Notes: generated from the letters alone by a model not told the origin. Shown: positions 24,292 through 32,777, numbered from the stretch's first letter. The stretch is 64,000 nt of DNA from Planctomicrobium piriforme (GCF_900113665.1 NZ_FOQD01000006.1:248001-312000); one strand, 5' to 3'. Made by a program: numbers and translations.

Positions 24292-25935
24292 TCACCCCTG
24301 ATTCAGATACCGATGCACGCAGGTGACTGCCAGGGAGCCGTCGCCGACGGCGAAGCCGCAGCGTTTTGTTGTGCCGGAGCGCACGTCGCCTGCGGCGAGG
24401 ATGCCGGGGGCGGTGGTTTCGAGATCGAAGGGTGCGCGTTGCAGGGGCCAGCGTTCGTCATTCTGTAATGCGGCTCCGGTGTCGATGAAGCCCTTCTCAT
24501 CGAGCCGCACCGTTGAGGGGAGCCAGTCTGTATGCGGTCGGGCTCCGATGAAGATGAACAGGCCCTGGCAGTCGAGGGTCGTGCGTTCGTCGGTGAGAGC
24601 GCTGTGAACCGAGACCGATTCGACGCCGCAGTCGCCGTTCACCTTTTCAATTTCGGAATTCGCGATCAGTTCGATCCGGGGATGATTCATGACCCGGCGG
24701 CTTAAGTACGCTGACATCCCTTTGGCGAGAGATTCGCCGCGGATCACCAGTTTCACGTCACGGGCATGATCGGCCAGATACATCGCCGCCTGACCTGCCG
24801 AGTTTCCGCCCCCGACGACCACGACTGGTGCATTGCGGCAGACGCGGGCTTCAACGGTGGTGGCCGCGTAATAGACGCCGGCCCCTTCCAGGCGCTGGCA
24901 GCCTTCGAGATCGAGTTGCCGATACGAGACGCCGCTGGCGACGAGCAGGCATTTGGTTCTGGCGACCGCACCGGTGCAGAGTTCGAGGCGATGTTCGCCG
25001 GGAACAGAGCCGTCGACCGAGAGGACGTTAATCGGAGCGGTGAAGTGGGCGCCGAACTTGAGGGCCTGAATGTAGGCGCGGTTGGCGAGTTCTGAACCGC
25101 TGATGCCGGAGGGGAACCCGATAAAGTTTTCGATGCGGGAACTGCTGCCTGCCTGGCCGCCTGGTCCGACGCGATCGACCACCAGCGTCTGCAGTCCTTC
25201 GGAGGCCGCATAGATGGCGGCGGTGAGGCCGGCTGGACCGGCTCCGACGACGACGAGGTCGTAGAGTCGGTCGTCGATCTTGCGGGTGATGCCGATGCAT
25301 TCGGCCACCTTGGAGAGAGACGGACGTTTGTTGACGGTCTGGCTGAAGTTACAGGCGACGACGGGGATCTCGTCATCTTGGATGCCCAGCGCGTGCAGTT
25401 GCCGGCTGGCGGACTCGTCGTTCACGTCAAGAAACGTATGAGGAACATGGTTGCGATGAAAGAACTCACGCAGGCGCAGCGTCTCCTGCGAGAAGGGAGT
25501 GCCGAAGACCCGTAGGCCCTGAAAGCCGCCGGCTTCGAGCAGTTGCCGCCGCATCTGGAACGATTCGAGCAGCAGGTCGCTGAACTCGGGAATCTCCTGC
25601 AGCATGCGACGGACTTGCTTGCCTGTGATCTGATAGGCAGCGCCGTCGGTACGGCAGACGGCCGAAATCACGGCGGGACGGCCGGTCAGGATGTCGATAT
25701 CCCCCACAAAGGTATTGGGGGGGTGCTGTGCGACCAGGCGAGGGCTCTCGGACGTTGGGTCCATGATGTCCACGTGTCCCTGCTCGACGACCCAGAATGA
25801 GTAGTCGCGCTGGCCGGCACGGACGAGAATGTCGCCTGCCTGAAATTCGTGCCGCTCGCCGATGGCGGCCACCTGTTCCATCTGCTGGGGAGTGAGTTCG
25901 GGAAAGGCGATCTGTTCTGGGGACTGGCGAACCAT
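24292..25935 (-). CDS. cyclic-nucleotide-binding / thioredoxin reductase-like FAD oxidoreductase lacking the redox CxxC
   Basis: This three-part protein of about 547 residues has a cNMP-binding-like beta-roll at about 10-130 (FQAGDILVRAGQRDYSFWVVEQGHVDI, TFVGDIDILTGRPAV), a glutaredoxin/thioredoxin-like domain at about 140-215 (LRVFGTPFSQETLRLREFF, where the usual CPxC is TPFSQ), and a thioredoxin-reductase-like domain at about 225-547. The latter holds FAD motif VVVGAGPAGLTAAIYAASEG, NAD(P)H motif VVVVGGGNSAGQAAMYL and the C-terminal GILAAGDVRSG. Where TrxR has CATC, this protein reads AATTVEARVC, so the redox-active pair is absent. Start MVRQ at 25935; a TTG start at 25956 is possible. It lies 34 bases downstream of the His-rich secreted gene in the same direction, so they may share a transcript. 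Confidence 0.85.
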   Translation of the reverse strand: MVRQSPEQIAFPELTPQQMEQVAAIGERHEFQAGDILVRAGQRDYSFWVVEQGHVDIMDPTSESPRLVAQHPPNTFVGDIDILTGRPAVISAVCRTDGAAYQITGKQVRRMLQEIPEFSDLLLESFQMRRQLLEAGGFQGLRVFGTPFSQETLRLREFFHRNHVPHTFLDVNDESASRQLHALGIQDDEIPVVACNFSQTVNKRPSLSKVAECIGITRKIDDRLYDLVVVGAGPAGLTAAIYAASEGLQTLVVDRVGPGGQAGSSSRIENFIGFPSGISGSELANRAYIQALKFGAHFTAPINVLSVDGSVPGEHRLELCTGAVARTKCLLVASGVSYRQLDLEGCQRLEGAGVYYAATTVEARVCRNAPVVVVGGGNSAGQAAMYLADHARDVKLVIRGESLAKGMSAYLSRRVMNHPRIELIANSEIEKVNGDCGVESVSVHSALTDERTTLDCQGLFIFIGARPHTDWLPSTVRLDEKGFIDTGAALQNDERWPLQRAPFDLETTAPGILAAGDVRSGTTKRCGFAVGDGSLAVTCVHRYLNQG

Positions 25936-25969
25936 GAGATTTCTTGCAAGAAGCAAACAGCCGGACTGT

Positions 25970-26812
25970 TTAGGGGAGCGGCGGTACGGAGGGGATTTTT
26001 GAAGTCGTCGTACTGCCGGATTCGATCAGGCCCGGCGTCGGCGGCGTGGGGACGGTGGAACGGGGATTCACTCCCACGTACGACATGAAGCGGTGCAGGG
26101 TGTCTTCGACCGCCTGGAGATCCGTGGCGAGTCGCCCGATCCCTTTGGTCTGATGGAAGTCGGCGGCTTCATGCCAGCCTTGAATCTGATTGGTGAACCG
26201 GTGGAAATCGTCGTCCAGTTCCTGAGCGACGCGGACTAACTTGTCACGGTTGAGCTGCCAGTGTTCGAGTTCATGCAGATGTCGGGCACTGGTCAGCAGC
26301 CCGTAGGCATCGCGATAGGCGTCGTCGTAGCCGGTCGAATGCCGGTAGTGGGCATGCATGGTCAGGCAGAGGGCATTTGCCTGCGCCATGAGCTGTTCGG
26401 CCAGTGCGTCGGTCTCGCTCAATGGACCAGGCGACGCCTGACCGGGCGAAGTCGAAGAATTCGGCAGCGGAGGCGAAGCAAACTGCGGGGCATCGGTGGG
26501 GCTTCCGGAAGGGACAGAGCCTTGCGGAACGACCACCGAACTCGAAGAGATCAATTGCGGCTGCATCGAGACCGTCTGCACGACTTGCGGCTGGGAAACG
26601 TAGCCGCCGCCGTAAACGCCTGGAGACGAGTAGTAGGCTCCGCCGTTGTTGTGGTAATGGTAGTGACCGGGCACATAGTGGTAATGGTTCCGGTGCCGCA
26701 CATAGCTGCCGCCGTGGTAGTGGTAGTGACCCTGCGCCAGGGCGGAGGAGAGCAGCATGGTGCTCAAGAGTGCGCCGCAGGCTGCGGACCGAAGGCCAGT
26801 GAGCCAGTTCAT
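25970..26812 (-). CDS. His/Tyr-rich secreted protein
   Basis: This 280-residue protein has a Sec signal peptide (about residues 1-26, ending SALAQ). A His/Tyr-rich N-terminal segment (GHYHYHGGSYVRHRNHYHY, then VPGHYHYHNNGG) is followed by a Pro/Ser/Gln linker and a helical C-terminal domain (LAEQLMAQANALCLTMHAHYRHS, LHELEHWQLNRDKLVRVAQELDDDFHRF). The His density suggests metal binding in the periplasm or outside the cell. This is inference, since no characterised family is recognised. The promoter region carries a perfect 16-bp palindrome overlapping the -10 box. It lies upstream of, and possibly co-transcribed with, the FAD oxidoreductase gene. Confidence 0.75.
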   Translation of the reverse strand: MNWLTGLRSAACGALLSTMLLSSALAQGHYHYHGGSYVRHRNHYHYVPGHYHYHNNGGAYYSSPGVYGGGYVSQPQVVQTVSMQPQLISSSSVVVPQGSVPSGSPTDAPQFASPPLPNSSTSPGQASPGPLSETDALAEQLMAQANALCLTMHAHYRHSTGYDDAYRDAYGLLTSARHLHELEHWQLNRDKLVRVAQELDDDFHRFTNQIQGWHEAADFHQTKGIGRLATDLQAVEDTLHRFMSYVGVNPRSTVPTPPTPGLIESGSTTTSKIPSVPPLP

Positions 26813-26889
26813 CAGATCCCTTTCTGAAAAGGGTCTCTCGTTTCGGCGAGCTCCGAAATTCTGGCGAGAGACGCTGCGTACACTGCCCG

Positions 26890-26905
26890 TGCAATTTAAA
26901 TTGCA
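26890..26905. promoter_or_regulatory. 16-bp perfect palindromic operator candidate
   Basis: TGCAATTTAAATTGCA is a perfect palindrome, conspicuous in this GC-rich DNA, 78 bases upstream of the His-rich secreted gene. It covers the candidate -10 box of its promoter, the position expected for a repressor site. Confidence 0.55.
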
Positions 26906-26928
26906 TCGTAGCGGCGACGATTTGTCAA
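26900..26928 (-). promoter_or_regulatory. promoter candidate for the His-rich gene
   Basis: On the minus strand TTGACA (26928-26923), a 17-base spacer, and TGCAAT (26905-26900) form a sigma-70-like pair with a perfect -35 and a 4/6 -10. The -10 lies inside the 16-bp palindrome. Confidence 0.5.
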
Positions 26929-26947
26929 ACTGCCGGCGGCCGGCCTC

Positions 26948-28633
26948 CTATTTCTGAGCGGTCTCGGCAGTCGCTTTGCCGTTCGTGGAAGGGGCTGCGG
27001 CGTCTCCCTCGGTGAAGCGGATGAGCGATTCCGGCAGTTCGACTCCCCCGATGTCTTTCATCACCTGCATCATCGGAGGGAGAGTTTTGGCCATGCCGCG
27101 AATGAAGTCGGCGGTGTTCGAACGGCCGTTCTCGCCTCCGTTTTCCCAGACCACGATCTTGTCGAACTTGATGTTCGAGATCGCTCGCGACGAGGCCTCG
27201 GCAAGGTTGTCGAGATGTTCGAGCATCATCATCTGGAAAGCGGCATTGGAACCGCCGCAGGCGTCGACGATCTGCTTGAGGCCTTCCCCTTTCTTGGCGA
27301 GGATTTCGTACTGACCGCGGGCTTCCGCTTCGAGGCGAGCAAAGATGGCGTCCGCTTCGGCCTTGGCGTTGATGCGAATGCGCTCGGCCTCGGCTTCAGC
27401 ATCGACCATGATCTTGGATTTCTGGGCCTTGGCCGGGGCTTCGAGCTTGGCACGTTGTTCGGCTTCCACCCGTTCCGCTTCGGCGAGGGCGGCTTTGGCC
27501 ATGGCGCGATTCTGGACTTCGAGGACGGCCGCTTCGGCTTCGCGTTTACGGGCTTCGCTCACCTGATAGGCTTCCGCGCGTTTGACGGCGAGTTCCGCTT
27601 GCGAGGCGACGATCTTTGCCTGAGCGCTGTTTTCGCCCTCGATGGCGGCAGCATCCGCGTCGGCAAGTTTCACGCGCTTGCTTCGCTCGGCTTCTTTTTC
27701 ACCGACCATCGCTGCGGCATCGGCCTCGGCCACTTTGACGCGCTTGGTGCGTTCGGCGTCTTTCACCAGGGTTTCCCGCTCGAAGGCGGCCCGTTCTTCA
27801 CCGAACTTCTGTTCCTTTTCCAGTTCGGCCAGTCGGACAATCTGGTCTCGCTGAGCTTCCCTGGTTCCGATCGACTGTTCGCGAGTCGCGCTGGCAACCT
27901 GAATCGCCTTATCGCGATCGGCGCCGGCGACGCGAATTTCTCCCATGCGGACGTTGTCGGCGACGTCGCCGCGGGCTTTTTGAATCGCTTCGGAAGCGGC
28001 CTTTTGCCCGATAGCGTCGATGTAGCCTGACTCATCCGTGATGTCGGTGATGTTGACGTTGATGAGCTGCAGGCCGATTTTGTTGAGTTCGGACTCGAGG
28101 TGCAGCTGGATGTGCTGCAGAAACTTATCGCGGTCGCGATTGATTTCCTCGATTCCCATTCCGGCGATGACCTGTCGCAGGATGCCGAAAATGATTTCTT
28201 CAGCTTGTTTGCGGATCTTATCTGTGCTGAGCCCCAGCAGTCGAATCGCAGCCTGTTGCATGACGGCCGGTTCGGTACTGATGGCGACGGTGAACACGCT
28301 CGGAACATTGACGCGAATGTTTTCGGCCGAGAGTGCGCCCCGCAATGGGATTTCGATCTGGATCGGTTCCAGGCTCAAGTATTCGTAGTCTTGAATCAAC
28401 GGGACGACGAAGGCCGCGCCGCCGTGAATGGTGGTCGCCGCGCGGCCTTTCCCGGTGCGGCCGTAGATCACCAGCACGCGGTTACTGGGGCAGCGTCGGT
28501 ATTGTCGCGCCAGCATCAGGATCAGCATGAAGGCCATCATGACCACGACGATGACGGTCACGGCGACCCAGAACATCGGACCTTCCATGAGTCGGGTGAG
28601 CGAGGCTTGTGCCAGCAGAGTGAGGACGGACAT
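26948..28633 (-). CDS. flotillin-like SPFH-domain membrane protein
   Basis: This 561-residue flotillin-type scaffold protein has an N-terminal membrane segment at about 18-42 (FWVAVTVIVVVMMAFMLILM) and an SPFH/band-7 domain at about 50-215 (RVLVIYGRTGKG, SVFTVAISTEPAVMQQAAIRLLG). A long Ala/Glu/Lys-rich coiled coil with repeated KRVKVAEADAAA / AERSKRVKLADADAAA units runs at about 230-460, followed by a C-terminal oligomerisation region (NAAFQMMMLEHLDNLAEASSRAISNIKFDKIVVW). Flotillins organise membrane microdomains. Start ATG 28633 (MSVLTLL) has GGGAGAA about 6 bases upstream, while the frame to 28690 lacks support. It follows the NfeD-like gene in the same direction with a 106-base gap, the usual pairing of these families. 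Confidence 0.92.
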   Translation of the reverse strand: MSVLTLLAQASLTRLMEGPMFWVAVTVIVVVMMAFMLILMLARQYRRCPSNRVLVIYGRTGKGRAATTIHGGAAFVVPLIQDYEYLSLEPIQIEIPLRGALSAENIRVNVPSVFTVAISTEPAVMQQAAIRLLGLSTDKIRKQAEEIIFGILRQVIAGMGIEEINRDRDKFLQHIQLHLESELNKIGLQLINVNITDITDESGYIDAIGQKAASEAIQKARGDVADNVRMGEIRVAGADRDKAIQVASATREQSIGTREAQRDQIVRLAELEKEQKFGEERAAFERETLVKDAERTKRVKVAEADAAAMVGEKEAERSKRVKLADADAAAIEGENSAQAKIVASQAELAVKRAEAYQVSEARKREAEAAVLEVQNRAMAKAALAEAERVEAEQRAKLEAPAKAQKSKIMVDAEAEAERIRINAKAEADAIFARLEAEARGQYEILAKKGEGLKQIVDACGGSNAAFQMMMLEHLDNLAEASSRAISNIKFDKIVVWENGGENGRSNTADFIRGMAKTLPPMMQVMKDIGGVELPESLIRFTEGDAAAPSTNGKATAETAQK

Positions 28634-28739
28634 CGAAGTTCTCCCGCAAGAAATGTGAAAGTTTCGGGACAGGCAGCCCTTGGGGGTCACCTGTCAGTCA
28701 GCGGCCTCACTGCCGGAACTAATTTCCTGAACGGCTTGT

Positions 28740-29381
28740 TTAGATCGGGACGGCGCGTTCAGAACGCGTGCTGGCTTTGACCGCTGCGACTTCCAGCACA
28801 TTGCCATGGGATATGCCGACGACCTGCACCCGTGATCCGGTCGGGAGGACTTTGGCTTCGACGGCGATGGCGGCAACCTCTTCGAGGCGGCCCTGAATTT
28901 CGACCTGAACTTTTCCGCAGTGCCCGATGTCGCCGGGGATCGCGAGGGAAACGGTGCCGATCTTGCCGACGGCATTCTGCATTCGCAGCGTGCTGTTCTG
29001 TCCGAGTTGGTAAAACGACTTCATCAGCCAGTGAACGCCAAAGAGAGCCGCAGCGCCGCTGACGGTTGCGAAGGCCAATTGTTGAACTTGTGTTCCACCC
29101 CCGCGATTGACGGCCATGCCGGCGAGTCCGAAGAACGTCGTGGCGGCGATGAGCGTACGGAGCGAAATGACGCCGAACAGCCAGGACGAATGATGTTCTG
29201 CATGACCATCGGCCTCGACGTGATCGATGCCGTCATGGAGATCGGTTTCGATGTCGCCAGCCAATTCGTGGTCGACATCCGCGCTGAAGAAGGAATCACT
29301 CAGCCCGAGCAGGGTCAGGACAAACTGACAGGCGATAAAGGTGCCGCCGCTCAGGGCACAGATTAAGAACAAGGTTTCCAT
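28740..29381 (-). CDS. NfeD/YuaF-like membrane protein, flotillin partner
   Basis: This 213-residue protein has three predicted membrane segments: near the start (METLFLICALSGGTFIACQFVL), at about 85-110 (LIAATTFFGLAGMAV) and at about 115-135 (LAFATVSGAAALFGVHWLM). A C-terminal soluble OB-like domain follows (NAVGKIGTVSLAIPGDIGHCGKV, GSRVQVVGISHGNVLEV). An acidic/His-rich loop (DVDHELAGDIETDLHDGIDH) follows the first segment. The combination matches NfeD-family proteins that work with SPFH scaffolds, and the flotillin gene is immediately downstream. ATG 29381 is chosen over 29414 because the membrane segment starts there. Confidence 0.8.
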   Translation of the reverse strand: METLFLICALSGGTFIACQFVLTLLGLSDSFFSADVDHELAGDIETDLHDGIDHVEADGHAEHHSSWLFGVISLRTLIAATTFFGLAGMAVNRGGGTQVQQLAFATVSGAAALFGVHWLMKSFYQLGQNSTLRMQNAVGKIGTVSLAIPGDIGHCGKVQVEIQGRLEEVAAIAVEAKVLPTGSRVQVVGISHGNVLEVAAVKASTRSERAVPI

Positions 29382-30137
29382 GAGGGCGATTTCCCATGTC
29401 CCTGCTGCGATCACTCATCTTGATTGAAACAGATCACACTGCCGTCGTACAGGGTCTCTCGGGAGGCAACGTGGCTGCAGAGTTCGCGGTTCACAGAATC
29501 CACTCCGTTTTCAGGACTTCGATTGATGGAGAAGATTCCGGACGTTGCTGAGTGCTAGACAGTCACCCATGCGCATCCTCTTCAGGCGAATGAACTTCAT
29601 CTCGCTTCGCGATGGATTGCGCGACGGCTTGGAGGGGGTCGCTCGGCAGATGCAGCCGGCGACATGAGGTTCTTTTGTGGATTTCTTGAAATTCGTATTG
29701 ACCGGTTCTGTCGTCCCCCGTAATTTCCCGACCCGCAGCCTGACCGGTTTTCACCCTCGGTCTGCAACCTGCCTGTCAGACATTTCCAACCCTTCCTGCA
29801 AACTGATCTTCCCGATTGAATGCTGTTGTGACGCCGGCTTTTGCGCTGGCGTACTGGCAACCGATTTGCCTGCAGTGTTCGCCCCATTCCTGAATCAATA
29901 GTCCTTAGTTTTCAGTCGTCATTATTCAGTTCAGTCTGTGTTGCCCGCAAAAGCACACCTCGCGATTGCTTCAAACTGACAACTGACAACTACTTCGACT
30001 CCATCAAATCACATCGAACCTCGCCCGCGGCGCTGTCCGGCCTGACGTTCACTCGGTCTGAGCGAACGCAGTTTCCTCCGGTCTCGCTGTCACTCAACTC
30101 CTGCAAAGCCCCTCCACTTCCCAGTAAGGATACTGCC
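29382..30137. other. gene-poor 756-base stretch upstream of the Cys-rich lipoprotein gene
   Basis: No convincing gene or RNA was found. The short frames in it have no recognisable content or start. Its one structured part is a copy of the TCAGTTGTCAG repeat (29907-29992) listed separately. The promoters of the NfeD gene and the lipoprotein gene must lie here. Confidence 0.5.
29907..29992. repeat. TCAGTTGTCAG-family repeat, third copy, degenerate
   Basis: AGTTTTCAGTCGTCA at the left and CTTCAAACTGACAACTGACAACT at the right form an imperfect inverted pair about 50 bases apart. The right arm is the reverse complement of the AGTTGTCAGTTTGAA arm seen at 1754 and 3429. Confidence 0.6.
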
Positions 30138-30449
30138 ATGAAGCGGTTCGCCATTTTGCTGTCGTCTGCCGTGCTCCTCGCGAGCTCAGGCTGTTGCTGT
30201 TCACGCGCCTGTAATCCGTGCGGCAACGCTTGCGGCGGCGGTTACGGCGCCAGCTATGCACCGGCCCCGTCGTTTGCTCCGACCTGCCCGGGCGGCAACT
30301 GCGGTCCCAGCTTCCCCAGCGGCGCACTGGTTCCGACCACGCAGCAGGCGATGATCCCGGTCACGCAGCAGGCCATGATTCCGACGACCCAGGCCGCTTA
30401 CATGCCGTACACGACCACCGCTTCGCTCGATTACCTGCCGGCATTCTAG
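30138..30449 (+). CDS. small Cys-rich lipoprotein
   Basis: This 103-residue product has a lipoprotein signal (MKRFAILLSSAVLLASSGC; lipobox ASGC-like SSGC, Cys at residue 19), followed directly by CC and an R-A-C-N-P-C-G-N-A-C run. The mature part also contains PTCPGGNCGPSFP and a repeated TTQQAMIPVTQQAMIPTTQ segment of unknown role. It is probably anchored in a membrane facing the periplasm. ATG 30138 is chosen because AAGGA lies 9 bases upstream and the signal peptide begins there. The frame is open further upstream to 29841, but that part looks non-coding. A copy of the stop-codon-associated repeat starts at the base after its TAG. Confidence 0.8.
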   Translation: MKRFAILLSSAVLLASSGCCCSRACNPCGNACGGGYGASYAPAPSFAPTCPGGNCGPSFPSGALVPTTQQAMIPVTQQAMIPTTQAAYMPYTTTASLDYLPAF

Positions 30450-30535
30450 AGAGCAGTTTGCTCGACCGGGTGCAGGCGATTGAAGGCGTTTGCTTCGGGG
30501 AAAGTTCTGACTTTCGCCTGTAGTACGCTGATTGC
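30450..30535 (+). repeat. stop-codon-associated structured repeat, copy B (degenerate)
   Basis: AGAGCAGTTTGCTCGACCGG and TGCAGGCGATTGAAGG match the other copies well. The 3' half is diverged but keeps TTTCGCCTG and a TACGCTGA tail. It begins at the first base after the TAG of the Cys-rich lipoprotein gene. The remaining gap 30536-30767 shows nothing. Confidence 0.7.
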
Positions 30536-30767
30536 AAAAAAGCGAAATGCGTTACGGCAGTTGACTTGGCGAAGTGCCAGTTCCTGGCTGTTAATTGTTG
30601 ATCGCTGCTGATTGCCTCGCGGCAGTTCGGCATCGCAGACAATTTCAATGGTCGATGGCTGGGCAATGGGCCGAGTGGAGAATTGATCGCAATCGGCGTC
30701 GTGCATGATCACGCACCGTCATTGCGGTCAAAAAAGTTCGGGCCGGGCGATGGAGTTTGACGCTGTG

Positions 30768-30794
30768 AAAGCCCCGTTCAGTTGACGGGGCTTT
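30768..30794 (-). terminator. terminator hairpin overlapping the end of the M28 gene
   Basis: AAAGCCCCGT and ACGGGGCTTT form a perfect 10-bp stem around a 7-base loop TCAGTTG. The stop codon of the minus-strand M28 gene (30778-30780) lies inside the loop, so part of the stem is coding sequence. Confidence 0.65.
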
Positions 30795-31755
30795 TCGCAT
30801 TGGCCTGCAGCCAGGCGAAGATCACTCGGCCAACGTTGGACAACGTGGCCGCGGAACACGCGCCCGGCAGATCGTTGCGGCGATGCCAGTGTGGGTAGTC
30901 GAAGTCGATAATGTCGCAGGTGGGAATGCCTGCAATCGTGTTCAGCGCGAGATGATCGTCGAGAACTTCGTGCTTGCGACGGGCGACGAATTCCTTGATG
31001 CCGAGCCGCTGTGCCGTTTCCCAGATGCTGCGCGTCACTTCGGGTGCGTACCGCAGGCTGTTGACTTCGTAATAGAAGTTGGCGTTCTGCCCTGCGACGA
31101 GATCGAGCAGCACCCCTTGTTCGTAACGGGGACTGCCGGCCGGTCGATCGCGATAGCTTTTGGCGAAGTGTTCTGCGCCGAGAAAGTATTTGTCCTGCGG
31201 ATCGTAGACGAGTTCTTCTCCATCGAAGAAGACGAAGTCGACCGCTGGCCGGGGCTGCATGGCTGCAATCAGGTTGCCGAGCTCCATCAGCACCGCAATG
31301 CCGCTGCCGCCGTCGTTGGCGCCGATAAATGGTTTATCGCGCTGGAAGGGGAGCGGCTCGCGATCCGGGCGCGGCCGAGTGTCGTAATGACAGCAGACGA
31401 GCAGCCGCTGCTCTGCCTGGGGTTGCCAGGAGACGATCATGTTTCGCATCCGGACCGGTTGGCCGGTTTCGGGATGGGCGACGTCAAAATCCTGGTAACG
31501 GACTTCGGCTCCGAGGGCGGTGAAATGCCGCTCGATCAGTTCCTGCTGCCGGGCCATGCCTGGCGTGCCGGAGATGCGGGGACCGATCGCACAGATCGCT
31601 TCGAGATAGCTGAAAGCGCGACGGCCATCGAAAGCGGGGGCTCGATTCTCCTGCGCGGGGCTGATGGCGGGGAGAGTCAGACAGCAGACCAGAAGGGTAA
31701 AGATGCGGAACAACTCGCCGACTCCGTGACGGGGGAATTCGTGACGAGGCCGCAT
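30778..31755 (-). CDS. M28-family glutaminyl-peptide cyclotransferase-like enzyme, secreted
   Basis: This 325-residue protein has an N-terminal hydrophobic signal (FRIFTLLVCCLTLPAISPAQ) and an M28 zinc-peptidase-like domain. Metal ligands by motif are His in VCCHYDTRP, Asp in IGANDGGSG, Glu in FFDGEELVYD, and a late Asp/His in FDYPHWHRRNDLPG. That last region, together with the single-metal pattern, matches bacterial and animal-type glutaminyl cyclases better than aminopeptidases. These enzymes form N-terminal pyroglutamate. An aminopeptidase role remains possible. The first 17 residues before the signal are polar, so a downstream start is possible; ATG 31755 is the longest choice. The gene is followed by an overlapping terminator hairpin. 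Confidence 0.85.
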   Translation of the reverse strand: MRPRHEFPRHGVGELFRIFTLLVCCLTLPAISPAQENRAPAFDGRRAFSYLEAICAIGPRISGTPGMARQQELIERHFTALGAEVRYQDFDVAHPETGQPVRMRNMIVSWQPQAEQRLLVCCHYDTRPRPDREPLPFQRDKPFIGANDGGSGIAVLMELGNLIAAMQPRPAVDFVFFDGEELVYDPQDKYFLGAEHFAKSYRDRPAGSPRYEQGVLLDLVAGQNANFYYEVNSLRYAPEVTRSIWETAQRLGIKEFVARRKHEVLDDHLALNTIAGIPTCDIIDFDYPHWHRRNDLPGACSAATLSNVGRVIFAWLQANAKSPVN

Positions 31756-31979
31756 TCCTGCCGGTCCTCCTGACCGACTGGATTGGACGATGATTCCGGC
31801 AGCCTCGCTGCGACGATGTGTTCGACGCAGCGAAACAGCCTAACTTTTTGGAACATGATTTGAAAATGGGAGGGCGAGGATCCTGCCGAGCCGCGACGGA
31901 GGGAAAGCGTTCGCTTCCATGCGGCTCAGCGGGAGTATCGCCCGCTCAAGCGATCTCGCAAAGCACGTTCAACCTCGTC

Positions 31980-32777
31980 TTATGACAGGCCGGCGGTGCG
32001 GGCTTGCAGGTTTTCGACGGCGTCGAGCAGTCGCTGCTGGAGCGGCAGCGGGAGTTCGGAAAACGATTCCAGTACGCTGGGACTGAGGGCGGCGACGGCC
32101 CGTTCGAGCGTGACGACCACTTTCTTGACGACCTGTTCTGGAGAGAGGGCTTCGCGCTGCGGTGCTTCCGCGCCAGGAGCGCTCCCTCGGGCACCTTTGC
32201 CGAACGGCGCGTATTCACCGTGGCCAGCTTCGCGGGCGGCTGAGGTTGCGAGTTCGGGACGCTCCGCGTCTGATTCGAAGGGGACTTCACTGTAATCCCC
32301 GCCGCGGCCTTCCCGCACGAAGGCGTCGGGATCCTGGACCATGCCGACGCCGGCGGTCAGGTAAGCATCCGTGCCGAATGGGGCTTCTTCGGCGACTGCT
32401 TCACTCAGGTCTTCGCCGTGCTGGGCGCGGCGCCAGGCCTTCATTTCGGCGACGGTCGCTTCCATGTCATTCGCCCACTGCAGGCATTCCGCCGCATCGT
32501 CCCAGTTGACCACGACGTAGAAGTGCGACCATTTGAGCCGCGGGTAGTTTTCGTAGACGTCGGCAAACGTTTCCCAAACCCGACGGCGCTGAAAGACCTG
32601 ATCTCCGCTGAGGCCAATGAGCTGACCAAAGTCGGCATCGGTGCGGCCGCGGGCATAGCGCTGCGTCCACTGAGCGGCACAGGCGCCAATTTCCCAGTTG
32701 CAACTGCTGAGGGCCTGCTGTGCCCGGGCAACGAGCTGGTCTTCGGAATCGAGTTCTGGTCGTGAGGTGAGTGTCAT
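31980..32777 (-). CDS. hypothetical protein, planctomycete-type
   Basis: This 265-residue soluble protein has no signal peptide. The N-terminal half is helical and aromatic-rich (LSSCNWEIGACAAQWTQRYARG, VFQRRRVWETFADVYENYPRLKWSHFYVVVNWDDA) and resembles small DNA- or RNA-linked domains, though nothing specific is recognised. The middle is acidic and low-complexity (PFGTDAYLTAGVGMVQDPDAF). The C-terminus is helical (EQVVKKVVVTLERAVAALSPS). ATG 32777 (MTLTSRPEL) is preferred to 32804. The function is unknown. Genes of this kind in related organisms are called hypothetical, as far as I know. It is divergent from panC. Confidence 0.7.
   Translation of the reverse strand: MTLTSRPELDSEDQLVARAQQALSSCNWEIGACAAQWTQRYARGRTDADFGQLIGLSGDQVFQRRRVWETFADVYENYPRLKWSHFYVVVNWDDAAECLQWANDMEATVAEMKAWRRAQHGEDLSEAVAEEAPFGTDAYLTAGVGMVQDPDAFVREGRGGDYSEVPFESDAERPELATSAAREAGHGEYAPFGKGARGSAPGAEAPQREALSPEQVVKKVVVTLERAVAALSPSVLESFSELPLPLQQRLLDAVENLQARTAGLS

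Noticed and set aside
27215..28030. A 271-residue plus-strand frame antisense to the flotillin gene
   Set aside because: The flotillin reading has a complete domain structure. The antisense frame is a Phe/Gly-rich artefact of the Ala/Glu/Lys coiled coil.
29841..30137. Upstream extension of the Cys-rich lipoprotein frame by 99 codons
   Set aside because: It contains a dispersed DNA repeat, and the signal peptide with a good ribosome binding site starts at 30138.
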